This document shows, in pieces, positions 1-9,255 of a stretch of DNA of 40,533 bases. The notes beneath the pieces were generated by a model. It did no database searches. It was not told the DNA's origin and saw only the letters and a list, made by a program, of their open reading frames with translations. A program made the translations under genes and the position numbers. Origin of the DNA: Gemmatimonadetes bacterium 13_1_40CM_69_22 (GTDB lineage Bacteria > Gemmatimonadota > Gemmatimonadetes > Gemmatimonadales > GWC2-71-9); NCBI GenBank assembly GCA_001917665.1, contig MNEL01000044.1, positions 1 to 40,533 on the forward strand, given 5' to 3'. Within the stretch, counting starts at the first letter, position 1, and the number at the start of each line of letters is the position of its first letter.

Positions 1-3000
1 GCCGCGTTCACGAACCTGAGCATCAACAAGGCCGGCACGGGTTACACCCTCACCGCGTCCGCCTCGGGACCGACGGGCGCTACCAGCAACGCCTTCAACG
101 TGACGCCCGCGGCCGCCACGCAGCTGACGTTCACAGTGCAGCCGAGCAGTACGGCCGCCGCCGCGGCGATCACGCCGGCGGTGCTGGTGGTGGCGCAAGA
201 CGCCCAGGGCAACGTCGCGACGGGCTTCACGGGGACCGTGACCGTGGCGCTCGGCGTGAATCCCGGCGGCGCCACCTTGTCGGGCACGACGAGCGTCGCG
301 GCAGTGAGCGGGGTCGCCACGTTCTCGAGCCTGAGTGTCAATAAGGCCGGAACGGGCTACACGCTGATTGCAGCGGCCACCGGGTTCAGCGGGGCGACGA
401 GCGCTGGGTTCACCATCACGCCGGGCGCGGCGACCGACCTCGTGTTCACGGTCGAGCCGAGCAACGCCGCCGCCGGAGCCGCTATCACGCCGGCTGTGCG
501 GGTGACGGCTCGGGATGCCCAAGGGAACACGGCGACGGGGTTCACGGGGACCGTGACCGTGGCGCTCGACGCAAACCCGGGCAGCGGCACCCTGTCCGGG
601 ACCACGGCGGTCGCGGCCGTCGCGGGGTTGGCCACGTTCGCCAATCTCAGCATCGACAAAGTCGGCAGCGGTTACACGCTGACCGCAGCGACTACGGTGG
701 GGGGAGTCACGGCGTCGACGAGCACGCCGTTCGACGTGAGCGCGGCGGCAGCTAGCCGGCTGGTGTTCACCGTGCAGCCGAGCAACGCCGCGGCGGGGGC
801 GGCGATTGCGCCAGCCGTTCAAGTCACGGCGCAAGACACCCACGGGAACATCGCCACGGCGTTCACCGGGAACGTGACGCTGGCGCTGGGTACGAACCCG
901 GGCGGCGGGACCCTGTCGGGGACAGCGACCGTGGCGGCGGCAAACGGGGTGGCGACGTTCGCGAACGTGAGCATCAACAAGGCCGGCACCGGCTACACCC
1001 TGACGGCGGCCGCCACGGGGGTGACGGGAACCACGAGCGCGGCGTTCACCGTCACCGCCGGCGGCGCCACACGACTCGTGTTCACGGTGCAGCCCAGCAA
1101 CGCGACGGCAGCGGTGGCCATTACGCCGGCCGTGCAGGTGACAGCGCAGGACGCTCTGGGGAACACCGATCCCAGCTTCAGCGGCACCGTGACGGTGGCG
1201 CTCGGCAGCAACCCCGGGAGCGGGGCGTTGGCGGGAACGACGACAGTGGCGGCGGTGAGCGGGGTGGCGACGTTCGCCAATCTCAGCATCAACCGGGTGG
1301 GGACGGGTTACACGCTGACGGCGGCCGGCACCGGGCTCACAACCGGTACCAGCACCGCTTTCAATATCACGGCAGGCACGGCGACCACACTGGTGTTCAC
1401 GGTCGAGCCGAGCAACACCGCCGCCGGTGTGGCGATCACGCCAGCGGTGCAGGTGACGGCGCACGACGCCCAGGGCAACGTCGCGACGGGCTTCACCGGC
1501 AGCGTGACGATGGCCCTCGGGGTGAACCCCACCGGCGGCACGTTGTCCGGCACTACCACAGTGCCGGCAGTCGGGGGAGTGGCGAGCTTCGGCACGCTGC
1601 GCGTCGACAAGAGCGGCACGGGCTACGCCCTCTCCGCCACGGCGACGGGACTCAGCGTCGCCACCAGTGCGACCTTCAACATCACGAGCGGGACGGCGAC
1701 GCGGCTGGCGTTCACCGTGCAGCCGACGAGCGCGACGGCGGGGGCGACGATCACGCCGACCGTCCAGGTCACGGCGCAGGATGCGCTCGGCAACACGGTG
1801 CCGGGCTTCACCGGCAACGTGAGGGTGGCGATCGGGACGAACCCAACGGGCGGTACTCTCTCCGGCAGCTTGACGGTGGCGGCGGTCGGCGGCGTGGCCA
1901 GCTTCAGCACCCTCAGTCTCAACAAGAGCGGCACGGGCTACACCCTCGCTGCGACGGCGACGGGGATGAGCGGAGCGACGAGCGCGCCCTTCGACATCGC
2001 CGAGGGGACGCCGAGCCAACTCGTCTTCACCGTGCAGCCGACGAGCACGACGGCGGGGGCGTTGCTCACGCCGGCGGTGCAGATCACCGCGCAGGACGCG
2101 CTGGGCAACACCGTGGCGGGCTTCGCGGGGAATGTGACCGCGGCGATCACGCCGGGCACGGGCGCAGCCGGGGCTACCCTGTCGGGCACGAAGACGGTCG
2201 CCGCCGTCGGCGGAGTCGCGACGCTCTCCGGCCTCAGCATCGACAAGACCGGCACTGTGAACGGTGGCACCGGGTACACGCTGTCGGCCACAGCGACGGG
2301 GCTCGGGGGGGCCACCAGCGCGCCGTTCGACATCGACCCTGGCGCGGCGACGCAGCTCGCCTTCACCATACAGCCGACGACTGCGACGGCCGGGGCGCAC
2401 GTGGCGCCGCCGGTCGAGGTCGCCGCACTCGATGCCATGAGCAATACCGTGCCGGGATTCACCGGCAACGTGACGGTCGCGATCGGGACGAACCCGGCGG
2501 GCGGAACCGTCTCCGGCACGACGACGGTCGCCGCCGTGAGTGGGGTCGCGACCTTCTCCAACCTGAGCATCGACAAGAGCGGGACGGGCTACACACTCGC
2601 CGCCATTGCCACCGGTCTGTCCGACGCGACGAGCGCGGCTTTCACCATCACGTCCGGGCCAGCGACCCATCTCGTGTTCACCGTGCAGCCCAGCACCGCG
2701 GCGGCGAACGGGACCATCGCGCCGGCGGTGCGGGTCACGGCGCGGGACGCACTGGGCAACACGGCGACGGGCTTCCAGAGCAACGTGACGGTGGCGATCG
2801 GGACGAACCCCGCGGGCGGCACGCTGTCCGGCACGACGACGCTGGCGGCGATCGGCGGGGTCGCCACCTTCTCCTCGCTCGGCATCGACAAGGTGGGAAC
2901 GGGCTACACGTTGTCGGCCGGGGCGACTGGTCTCACGGGAGCCACGAGCGCGCCGTTCGACATCGTCCCCTCGACAGCAACCCGGCTCGTGTTCACGGTC

Positions 3001-6000
3001 GAACCCTCCACCGCGACGGCGGGTGCGTCGATCACGCCCGCGCTCCAGATCACCGTGCAGGATGCCTCGGGGAACGTCGTGCCGGACTTCACCGGCAACG
3101 TGACGGTGGCGATCGGCACGAACCCGGCGGGCGGCGCCCTCTCCGGCGCGACGACCGTGGCGGCGGTCGGCGGGGTCGCCACCCTCTCCGACTTGAGCGT
3201 TAACAAGAGTGGGAGCGGCTACACGCTGACCGCCGCGGCCACCGGGCTGACGGGGGCCACGAGCGAGCCCTTCAGCGTCGTCCCCAGCACGGCGGCGCAG
3301 CTCGTCTTTACCGTGCAGCCCAGCACGGCCACCGCTGGGGCGAGCATCACGCCTCAGGTCGAGGTGACCGCCCGGGATGGACTGGGTAACACGGCGACGG
3401 GCTTTACGGGCAACATCGCGCTGTCGATCGGGACGAATCCGGGAAGCGGCACCCTCGCCGGCACGACGACCGGGGCGGCGGTGGCCGGGGTCGCGACGTT
3501 CTCCACGCTGAGCATCGACAAGGCGGGCAGCGGTTACACGCTGTCGGCCGTCGCCGCAGGCCCGGCGGGGAGCACGAGCGCCCCATTCGACATCACCAGC
3601 GCGCCGGCGACCCGGCTGGTCTTCACGGTCCAGCCCAGTACCACGACGGCGGGGGCGGCGATCAGTCCCCCGGTGCAGCTCACGGCGCAGGACGCGTTGG
3701 GCAACACCGTGACCGGGTTCACCGGCAACGTAACGTTGACGATCACGACCGGCACGGGCACGAGCGGCGCCGGGCTCTCGGGCACGACCACGACGGCGGC
3801 GGTCGCGGGGGTTGCGACCTTCTCCGCGATCGACATCGACAAGAGCGGGACGGGCTACAGGCTCTCGGCCACGGCCACGGGTCTCGCGGGCACTACGAGC
3901 TCTTCCTTCACTATCACCGCCGGCTCGGCGGCCCAGCTCGGCTTCACGACGCAGCCCAGCAGCACCACCGCCGAGGCGGCCATCACGCCGGCCGTACAGG
4001 TGACAGCGCGGGACGCCCTAGGAAACACCGTACCGGGCTTCAGCGGCGCTGTAGCGGTGACCATCGGCGCGAATCCGGCAGGCGGCACCTTGTCCGGGAC
4101 GACGACGGTGGCGGCGGTGGCTGGGGTCGCCACCTTCTCGAATCTCGCCGTCGACCAGAGCGGGAGCGGCTACACCCTGACGGCCGCAGCCAGCGGGCTT
4201 ACCGGGGCCACGAGCGCACCCTTCACCATCACCGTCGGGGCGGCGACCCGGCTCGCCTTCACCGTGCAGCCCGGCACGACGACGGCGGGGGCAACGATTG
4301 CGCCGGCGGTCCGGCTGACCGCGTCGGACGCCGCGGGTAATCCCGTGCCGGGCTTCACCGGTGATGTGACGGTGGCGATCGGGACGAATCCAGCGGGCGG
4401 TGCCCTCTCCGGCACGGCGACGGTTGCGGCCGTCGCCGGCGTGGCAACCTTCTCCACGCTCAGCATCGACAAGAGCGGCACGGGCTACACGCTCGCGGCC
4501 ACGGCCACCGGTCTGTCCGGCGCCACAAGCGCGGCCTTTGCGGTCACGCCCGGATCGGCGACCCAGCTCGTGTTCACGCTACAGCCCACCACCGCGACGG
4601 CCGGCGGGACGATCAAGCCGGCCGTGCGGGTCACGGCAAGGGACGCGCTGGGGAATACTGCGACGGGGTTCGTAGGCAACGTCACGGTGGCGATCGGCAC
4701 GAACCCCGCGGGCGGCACCTTGGGCGGGACGCGGACGTTCGCGGCGATCGCCGGCGTCGCGACCTTCCCCTCGCTCAGTATCAACCAGGCGGGGAGCGGC
4801 TACACGCTGTCCACGACGGCGGTCGGCCTGACGGGGGCCACGAGCGCGCCCTTCGACATCGTCCCCTCGACCGCGACCCAGCTCGTGTTCACGGCGGAGG
4901 CGGCCGACTCACAAACGGCCGGGGCTGTCATCGCGCCCGCGCTCCAGGTGACCGCGGAGGATGCGTCGGGCACTCCCGTCACGAGCTTTACAGGGAATGT
5001 GACGCTGGCGATCGCGGCCGGGACCGGTATCAGCGGGGCCACGCTCTCGGGCACGACCACGGTGGCGGCGGTCAACGGCGTGGCCACCTTCTCGAATCTC
5101 ACGATCGACAAGGGCGACGCCTGGTACACGGTGACGGCTACCGCGACCGGCCTGGCGTCCACCAATGCCGCGTTCCGAGTGTTCGCGGGGCCCGCGACCG
5201 AGCTGCTGTTCAGAGTGCAGCCGAGCACGGCGACGGCGGGGGCGAGGATCACGCCCCAAGTGGAAGTGATCGCCCGGGATGCTTTGGGCAACACGGCGAC
5301 CGGCTTCAGGGCCAACGTCACGGTCGCGATCGGGAACAATCCTGGCGGCGGTAGCCTGTCCGGTACGACGACGGTGGCGGCGGTCGCCGGCGTCGCGGCC
5401 TTCCCCGGTCTGGGGATCAACCAGGCGGGCGGCGGCTACACCCTGTCGGCCACGTCCTCCGGACTGACGGGAGCCACGAGTGCCTCATTCGACATCACCG
5501 CTGCGCTGGCGTCGGCGCTGGTGTTCACCGCCCAGCCGGGCAGTACGACGGCGGGCGTGACCATCAATCCGCCTGTCCAGGTCACGGTGCGCGATGCCTC
5601 AGGCCACACGGCGACGGGTTTCGCGGGGGCTGTGACGCTGACGATCACGGCCGGAACGGGCACCAACGGTGCCACGCTCTCGGGCACGACGACGGTGGCG
5701 GCGGTCGCCGGGGTCGCGACCTTCGCCGACTTGAGCATCGCCCAGAGCGGCAGCGCGTACAGCCTGTCGGCCACCGCCACCGGTCTCGCCGGGGCCACCA
5801 GCGCCTTCTTCACCATCAACGCCGGCGCGCCGACCCGGGTCACCTTCACCCCACAGCGGATCCCCGGTGACCCCAGCGCCCCATGGCCGACGGCGGGCGC
5901 GACCATCACGCCGGCGGTCCCGGTGGTGGCGCGGGATGCGCTCGGGAACGCGGTCGAGACGTTCTCCGGCAACGTGACGGTGGCGATCGAGCACAATCCC

Positions 6001-6480
6001 GGGGGCGGCTCTCTCTCCGGCACGACGACGGTGGCGGCGGTCGCCGGCGTCGCGACCTTCAACGATCTGAGCATCGATCGCACCGGCACCGGCTACAACT
6101 TGCGGGCGACCGCGAGCGGTCTGAGCGCCGACACGAGCCGTGGGTTCATCGTCGCGGCAGGGGCGCCCGCTTACCTGGTGTTCACCGTACAGCCGACGAC
6201 CACGACGGCGGCGGGGACGATGAGACCGGCCGTGCGGGTCACGGCGTTCGATGTGCTGGGCAACGCGGCGACGGGGTTCGCGGGTGATGTGACGCTAGCC
6301 ATCACCGCGGGAACCGGCACCGGCGGGGCCACGCTCCTGGGCACGACGACGGTGACGGCGGTCAACGGGGTTGCCATCTTCTCGACCCTTAGCATCGACC
6401 GAGCGGGGAGCGGCTACACCCTCTCGGCCGCGACCGCCGGGCTCACGGGGGCCACGAGCACGCCGTTCGATATCAATTAG
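1..6480 (+). CDS. Giant tandem Ig-like repeat protein (5' end outside window)
   Basis: The frame is open from the first base, so the N-terminus lies upstream and at least 2,159 residues are seen. After a partial first unit there are 20 full units of about 105 residues. Each unit carries a start block like LVFTVQPS, then ITPAVQVTAQDALGN, GFTGNVTVAI, a glycine-rich turn before LSGTTTVAAV, GVATFSNLSI and SGTGYTLTATATGL. This alternating strand pattern, rich in Thr, Ala, Gly and Val and without Cys, is typical of bacterial Ig-like/invasin-type beta-sandwich stalks in exported adhesins or surface proteins. The protein stops right after the last unit (FDIN) with no anchor, sorting signal or C-terminal domain, so any export or anchoring element must be N-terminal and outside the window. 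The exact domain family and ligand are unknown; the repeat architecture is certain. Confidence 0.9.
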   Translation, partial: AAFTNLSINKAGTGYTLTASASGPTGATSNAFNVTPAAATQLTFTVQPSSTAAAAAITPAVLVVAQDAQGNVATGFTGTVTVALGVNPGGATLSGTTSVAAVSGVATFSSLSVNKAGTGYTLIAAATGFSGATSAGFTITPGAATDLVFTVEPSNAAAGAAITPAVRVTARDAQGNTATGFTGTVTVALDANPGSGTLSGTTAVAAVAGLATFANLSIDKVGSGYTLTAATTVGGVTASTSTPFDVSAAAASRLVFTVQPSNAAAGAAIAPAVQVTAQDTHGNIATAFTGNVTLALGTNPGGGTLSGTATVAAANGVATFANVSINKAGTGYTLTAAATGVTGTTSAAFTVTAGGATRLVFTVQPSNATAAVAITPAVQVTAQDALGNTDPSFSGTVTVALGSNPGSGALAGTTTVAAVSGVATFANLSINRVGTGYTLTAAGTGLTTGTSTAFNITAGTATTLVFTVEPSNTAAGVAITPAVQVTAHDAQGNVATGFTGSVTMALGVNPTGGTLSGTTTVPAVGGVASFGTLRVDKSGTGYALSATATGLSVATSATFNITSGTATRLAFTVQPTSATAGATITPTVQVTAQDALGNTVPGFTGNVRVAIGTNPTGGTLSGSLTVAAVGGVASFSTLSLNKSGTGYTLAATATGMSGATSAPFDIAEGTPSQLVFTVQPTSTTAGALLTPAVQITAQDALGNTVAGFAGNVTAAITPGTGAAGATLSGTKTVAAVGGVATLSGLSIDKTGTVNGGTGYTLSATATGLGGATSAPFDIDPGAATQLAFTIQPTTATAGAHVAPPVEVAALDAMSNTVPGFTGNVTVAIGTNPAGGTVSGTTTVAAVSGVATFSNLSIDKSGTGYTLAAIATGLSDATSAAFTITSGPATHLVFTVQPSTAAANGTIAPAVRVTARDALGNTATGFQSNVTVAIGTNPAGGTLSGTTTLAAIGGVATFSSLGIDKVGTGYTLSAGATGLTGATSAPFDIVPSTATRLVFTVEPSTATAGASITPALQITVQDASGNVVPDFTGNVTVAIGTNPAGGALSGATTVAAVGGVATLSDLSVNKSGSGYTLTAAATGLTGATSEPFSVVPSTAAQLVFTVQPSTATAGASITPQVEVTARDGLGNTATGFTGNIALSIGTNPGSGTLAGTTTGAAVAGVATFSTLSIDKAGSGYTLSAVAAGPAGSTSAPFDITSAPATRLVFTVQPSTTTAGAAISPPVQLTAQDALGNTVTGFTGNVTLTITTGTGTSGAGLSGTTTTAAVAGVATFSAIDIDKSGTGYRLSATATGLAGTTSSSFTITAGSAAQLGFTTQPSSTTAEAAITPAVQVTARDALGNTVPGFSGAVAVTIGANPAGGTLSGTTTVAAVAGVATFSNLAVDQSGSGYTLTAAASGLTGATSAPFTITVGAATRLAFTVQPGTTTAGATIAPAVRLTASDAAGNPVPGFTGDVTVAIGTNPAGGALSGTATVAAVAGVATFSTLSIDKSGTGYTLAATATGLSGATSAAFAVTPGSATQLVFTLQPTTATAGGTIKPAVRVTARDALGNTATGFVGNVTVAIGTNPAGGTLGGTRTFAAIAGVATFPSLSINQAGSGYTLSTTAVGLTGATSAPFDIVPSTATQLVFTAEAADSQTAGAVIAPALQVTAEDASGTPVTSFTGNVTLAIAAGTGISGATLSGTTTVAAVNGVATFSNLTIDKGDAWYTVTATATGLASTNAAFRVFAGPATELLFRVQPSTATAGARITPQVEVIARDALGNTATGFRANVTVAIGNNPGGGSLSGTTTVAAVAGVAAFPGLGINQAGGGYTLSATSSGLTGATSASFDITAALASALVFTAQPGSTTAGVTINPPVQVTVRDASGHTATGFAGAVTLTITAGTGTNGATLSGTTTVAAVAGVATFADLSIAQSGSAYSLSATATGLAGATSAFFTINAGAPTRVTFTPQRIPGDPSAPWPTAGATITPAVPVVARDALGNAVETFSGNVTVAIEHNPGGGSLSGTTTVAAVAGVATFNDLSIDRTGTGYNLRATASGLSADTSRGFIVAAGAPAYLVFTVQPTTTTAAGTMRPAVRVTAFDVLGNAATGFAGDVTLAITAGTGTGGATLLGTTTVTAVNGVAIFSTLSIDRAGSGYTLSAATAGLTGATSTPFDIN
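103..6477 (+). repeat. 20 tandem about 315-bp coding repeats
   Basis: Units of roughly 315 bp begin near 103, 418, 739, 1051, 1369, 1684 and so on to the stop codon. They are similar at DNA level as well as protein level, for example recurrent acgacggtggcggcggtc and gccacgagcgc blocks. Two subtypes are visible in the turn before LSGTT. One is the NPGGG/NPAGG type; the other is a longer GTGTSGA-like type in units starting near 2.0, 3.6, 4.9, 5.5 and 6.2 kb. Array length is likely to vary between strains through recombination (inference). Confidence 0.9.
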
Positions 6481-6504
6481 CGGGCCGCGCCGCCGGGCCG
6501 TGAT

Positions 6505-7029
6505 CTAGCCATCGCCTTCCCGGTACAGGCCAAGCAGGCGTCGCAGCAGGACCAGCTGCCCCACATGATACGAGTTGTGGTCGGCCAGCAGCAGCGCTTC
6601 GCGCAGCACGGTTTGTCCGGTGCCGTGCGGAATGCGGCCGAACAGATCCATCTTGGCGTCCGTCACCAGACCCTCCATTGCCCGGAGGTCGCGTTCCACT
6701 TGGGCGACGCTCTTGTCCCACGCGACGGCGTCGGGCGGCGCGTCCCCGGGCGGCCAATAGCCCGCCGGCCATTCGGGCGAAACGTGCTTGGCGCTTTGCG
6801 TGAACTCGACAATGTCCCATTGCGAGATTCGGATGTGCTCGAGCAGGCGCCAGGGGGTGAACGGCTGCCCCGCAGGCTTGGCTCCGCGCAGCGCGACCGG
6901 CCAGTCGGCGATGGCGTCTTTGAACACGAGGTGCGCGTGGCCGCCGCGCAGCAGCTCGCGTACGTGGTCACGCAGCGCGTGGTGGGGATCCCCAGTGCTC
7001 CGCTTCCGAAGGGGGCGTTTGGCGACCAT
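6505..7029 (-). CDS. DinB-like (DUF664-type) four-helix-bundle protein
   Basis: A protein of 174 aa. Helix-rich sequence with HALRDHVRELL near the N-terminus, LLEHIRISQWDIVEF in the middle and ADHNSYHVGQLVLLRRLLG near the C-terminus fits the DinB/YfiT metal-binding fold, in which three well-separated histidines bind a divalent metal. Family members are often thiol-dependent transferases; no substrate can be given here. The ATG at 7029 is chosen over an upstream in-frame start at 7116 because AAGGAG lies 6 bases before it. It converges on the giant repeat gene with a 24-base gap. Cytoplasmic; no signal peptide. Confidence 0.75.
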   Translation of the reverse strand: MVAKRPLRKRSTGDPHHALRDHVRELLRGGHAHLVFKDAIADWPVALRGAKPAGQPFTPWRLLEHIRISQWDIVEFTQSAKHVSPEWPAGYWPPGDAPPDAVAWDKSVAQVERDLRAMEGLVTDAKMDLFGRIPHGTGQTVLREALLLADHNSYHVGQLVLLRRLLGLYREGDG

Positions 7030-7111
7030 GCGCCGCTCCTTGCGAGGGTCGATGTCGGGAGAGAGTCTAGCAGGTTGCGGAAGCACGAGCGAATTCGGCT
7101 GGACGATAATT

Positions 7112-7156
7112 CCCACGCCAAGCGTGGGCTCGGCACGGCACTGTGCTGAAGCACAG
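7112..7156 (-). terminator. Pair of hairpins downstream of the DUF456 gene
   Basis: Two perfect stems follow the DUF456 gene in its direction of transcription. They are CTGTGC/GCACAG (7141-7156, loop 4) and CCCACGC/GCGTGGG (7112-7128, loop 3), the second followed by AATTAT. Likely a terminator region, though the T-run is weak. Confidence 0.45.
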
Positions 7157-7162
7157 CCGTTC

Positions 7163-7669
7163 TCACCCGCGCAGTGCGGCGACCAGGGCGACCACCGCCA
7201 TCACGATGCCGACCGCCGTCTTGGCCGCCGCGGCCGCCACGCGCCCCACCAGGGCGCCCCAGCCGGCGCGCACGGCCGTCCCGGCCTCCCCGGATCCCGC
7301 GTATTCGAACACCAGGGCGCCCGCGAACGAGCCGAGGATCGCGCCGATGACGCTGCCGATGAGAGGAACGGGAACACCGACGACCGCGCCGGCGAGGCCG
7401 CCGAGCAGGGAGCCCCACCCCGCGCGCTTCGACCCTCCGTAGCGCCGTGTTAAGCCGTAGCCCAGCCAGAACTCGAACAGCTCGCCCAACAGGGCGAGGC
7501 CGAGCACGACCGCGATCGTGACCAGGCCGATCGAGTGGAAACCGGTGGCCCAGCCATAGCCGACGGCGGCGACGACGATGAGCCAGAGGCCTGGCAGGCC
7601 GAGCGGGACGAGCGCGAGGCCCAGGCAGCAGCAGAGTCCCAGCAGCAAGACGCCGACGCTGTGATTCAT
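7163..7669 (-). CDS. DUF456 family membrane protein
   Basis: 168 aa, almost entirely hydrophobic. Two N-terminal membrane helices (about residues 5-50) are followed by LGELFEFWLGYGLTRRYGGSKRAGWGSLLGG, then glycine-rich helices including GVPVPLIGSVIGAILGSFAGALVFE and a last helix at 148-166. The EF/GSK..GWG segment and the Gly-rich paired helices are characteristic of DUF456 proteins, whose function is not known. It diverges from the msrA gene with 57 bases between the two starts. No clear ribosome binding site stands out; the ATG is the first in the frame. Confidence 0.8.
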   Translation of the reverse strand: MNHSVGVLLLGLCCCLGLALVPLGLPGLWLIVVAAVGYGWATGFHSIGLVTIAVVLGLALLGELFEFWLGYGLTRRYGGSKRAGWGSLLGGLAGAVVGVPVPLIGSVIGAILGSFAGALVFEYAGSGEAGTAVRAGWGALVGRVAAAAAKTAVGIVMAVVALVAALRG

Positions 7670-7726
7670 GGATCGCCAGATCGTCGGGTTAACTTACGGA
7701 CGTCAGCCAAGCGAGGGATGTGTCAA

Positions 7727-8335
7727 ATGAAGGCGACGAGGCTCGCGCCGCTCGGGCTCGCGTGGATCGTGGCGGCTGCCGCGCCGGTGCTGGCGCAGGG
7801 CCGCGTCACAGCCGTGTTCGCGGGGGGATGTTTCTGGGGTGTGGACGCGGTGTTCCGGCACGTCCGCGGGGTGCTGCACGTGGTGTCCGGGTATGCCGGG
7901 GGGAGCGCGGCGACGGCGCGCTACGAGCTGGTGAGCACGGACACGACAGGCCACGCCGAATCGGTGGAAGTGACCTTCGACCCGGAGCAGGTCTCCTATC
8001 AGCAGCTGCTGCGGGTGTTCTTCACGGTGGCGCACGACCCCACCCAGCGCAATCGGCAGGGCCCGGACGACGGGACGCAGTATCGCTCCGTGCTGTTCTA
8101 CGCAACGCCCGAGCAGCATCGCGCGGCGCTGGCCATGATCACGGCGCTCGAGCGGGAGCGCGCGTACGCCGACTCGATCGTAACCGAGGTGGTGCCGCTG
8201 CGCGCGTTCTACGCGGCGGAGGCCTATCATCAGAACTATCTGGCCCGCCACCTCAATCAGCCGTACATCGTGTTCAACGACTTGCCGAAGCTCGGCGTGC
8301 TGAAGCAGCGGTTTCCAGAGCTGTACCGGCCGTAA
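7727..8335 (+). CDS. msrA: Exported peptide-methionine (S)-S-oxide reductase MsrA
   Basis: 202 aa. Reduces methionine S-sulfoxide in oxidised proteins. The catalytic motif GGCFWG is present with Cys at residue 35, followed by family blocks VVSGYAGG, GHAESVEVTFDP, HDPTQRNRQGPDDGTQYRS and AEAYHQNYL. Residues 1-24 (MKATRLAPLGLAWIVAAAAP..LAQ) form a signal peptide, so the enzyme probably repairs periplasmic or envelope proteins. The ATG at 7727 is preferred to the one at 7718 because GAGGG lies 9 bases before it and would abut the earlier ATG. No MsrB domain is fused and no partner electron donor is adjacent. It is followed by a strong terminator. Confidence 0.93.
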   Translation: MKATRLAPLGLAWIVAAAAPVLAQGRVTAVFAGGCFWGVDAVFRHVRGVLHVVSGYAGGSAATARYELVSTDTTGHAESVEVTFDPEQVSYQQLLRVFFTVAHDPTQRNRQGPDDGTQYRSVLFYATPEQHRAALAMITALERERAYADSIVTEVVPLRAFYAAEAYHQNYLARHLNQPYIVFNDLPKLGVLKQRFPELYRP

Positions 8336-8363
8336 GGCGTCGCGCCCCCAACTGCCAGACGGA

Positions 8364-8403
8364 GAACCCGCGGGACGAGTTGCGCTCCCGCGGGTTCGGT
8401 TTT
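8364..8403 (+). terminator. Rho-independent terminator after msrA
   Basis: A perfect 12-bp stem (8364-8375 with 8386-8397, arms GAACCCGCGGGA/TCCCGCGGGTTC) has a 10-base loop and is followed by GGTTTT. It lies 28 bases after the msrA stop and just before the convergent hypothetical gene, so it may also stop that transcript. Confidence 0.85.
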
Positions 8404-8420
8404 GCCCCGAGCTTCGGGCG

Positions 8421-8813
8421 TCATGGCCATTCGACGTGGGCTGACCCTTGGGTCATGCCGACTGGTTTGGCCGCGGGCACAACCCTCGTCCTATCGTCCA
8501 CGACGAGGCGGAGATTGCCGTTCGAGGTGACGAGGGCATTGAGAATGTCATACGTTCCCGAAGCGGCAACGTGCAGTCCTTCCAGAGCGACGTCGCTCGG
8601 CAACGCAAGATCGTCTCCCCGATGCACAATCTCCCTGACGCGAATCGGGCCCATGGCGCAAAACAGGGCTTGGGCTTCCCCGTCTCCCGCGAGCGCGAGA
8701 ACCCTGATATTCGGCAGATCGGCCCTGATCTCCTGGCCGTGGGAGACGTTCGCTTCTGCCATCCTCTCCCTGATGCGAAAAGACTGCGACTGCGACGTGA
8801 CGCGGGCTTCCAT
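8421..8813 (-). CDS. Hypothetical protein, 130 aa
   Basis: I do not recognise a family. It is a soluble mixed alpha/beta protein with no Cys pair beyond one Cys, no signal peptide and no membrane helix. Visible segments are ADLPNIRVLALAGDGEAQALF and LRLVVDDRTRVVPAAKPVG. The ATG at 8813 has GGAGGG four bases before it, which decides the start against a longer frame from 8888 that would run into the gene upstream. It is 20 bases downstream of the next hypothetical gene, on the same strand with a similar Shine-Dalgarno sequence, so the two form a small operon. Confidence 0.6.
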   Translation of the reverse strand: MEARVTSQSQSFRIRERMAEANVSHGQEIRADLPNIRVLALAGDGEAQALFCAMGPIRVREIVHRGDDLALPSDVALEGLHVAASGTYDILNALVTSNGNLRLVVDDRTRVVPAAKPVGMTQGSAHVEWP

Positions 8814-8833
8814 AGGTCCCTCCAATCGAGCGT

Positions 8834-9166
8834 TCAGTTCACCATGGCGTTTTGAGTGACAACGGCCGCGCGGTTCAGCTCCAGCCATTCGACGGCGAGC
8901 GACCGGAACATTCCCTCGTCGTGATCCCAGGCCCTGACGACCTCATTGACCACATGCACCCGGAGGTCGAGCAGGGTGCCCACGAAGTGCTCCTTGCGCC
9001 AGCGTTTTTCGAGCTGGCGCGCCAACGCATCAGGCTCGCCGTAGATTGCGACCGCCAGGAAGCAGTCGCGCCAACTGTGCCCGGTCGCCTTGAGGCCGCG
9101 CGTCACGCGCTCAGGCCCCAACGCTTCGAAGGCGGTCGTCAGCAAGGTCTTTTTTTCCGGACTCAT
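8834..9166 (-). CDS. Hypothetical protein, 110 aa
   Basis: Unrecognised, mostly helical cytoplasmic protein with a striking run of aromatic and charged residues (GHSWRDCFLAVAIYGEPDAL, ARQLEKRWRKEHFVGTLLDL). The ATG at 9166 is chosen because GAGGAGGG precedes it; the frame extends to 9229 but that part overlaps low-complexity non-coding sequence. First gene of a two-gene operon with the 8421-8813 gene. Its promoter must lie in the 268-base divergent gap to the kinase gene. Confidence 0.6.
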   Translation of the reverse strand: MSPEKKTLLTTAFEALGPERVTRGLKATGHSWRDCFLAVAIYGEPDALARQLEKRWRKEHFVGTLLDLRVHVVNEVVRAWDHDEGMFRSLAVEWLELNRAAVVTQNAMVN

Positions 9167-9218
9167 GGCACCCTCCTCGTGGTAGTGCGAGCAGGCCCAG
9201 CCCGCGCGCCAAGAACGA

Positions 9219-9255
9219 AGCGGCCGCACCCCGATTGTCCGGGGCTGCGGCCGCT
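9219..9255. other. 15-bp GC hairpin
   Basis: Arms AGCGGCCGCACCCCG (9219-9233) and CGGGGCTGCGGCCGCT (9240-9255) pair over 15 bp with one bulged C and a 6-base loop. No T-run follows on either strand and it sits between divergent starts, so it is not an ordinary terminator. A protein-binding palindrome or RNA structure is possible. Confidence 0.6.

Noticed and set aside
42-6395. Many antisense ORFs of 60-217 aa opposite the repeat protein
   Set aside because: They repeat with the same 315-bp period as the plus-strand units and have no ribosome sites; they are GC-driven shadows of the repeats.
1-6480. CRISPR or transposon repeats
   Set aside because: The repeats are coding, in frame, about 315 bp long and have no spacers or inverted ends.
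8361-8405. tRNA T-loop-like GGGTTCGG
   Set aside because: It belongs to the perfect terminator stem after msrA; no cloverleaf can be drawn.
7720-8859. 379-aa plus-strand ORF across msrA
   Set aside because: Out of frame with the unmistakable MsrA protein and running through its terminator.
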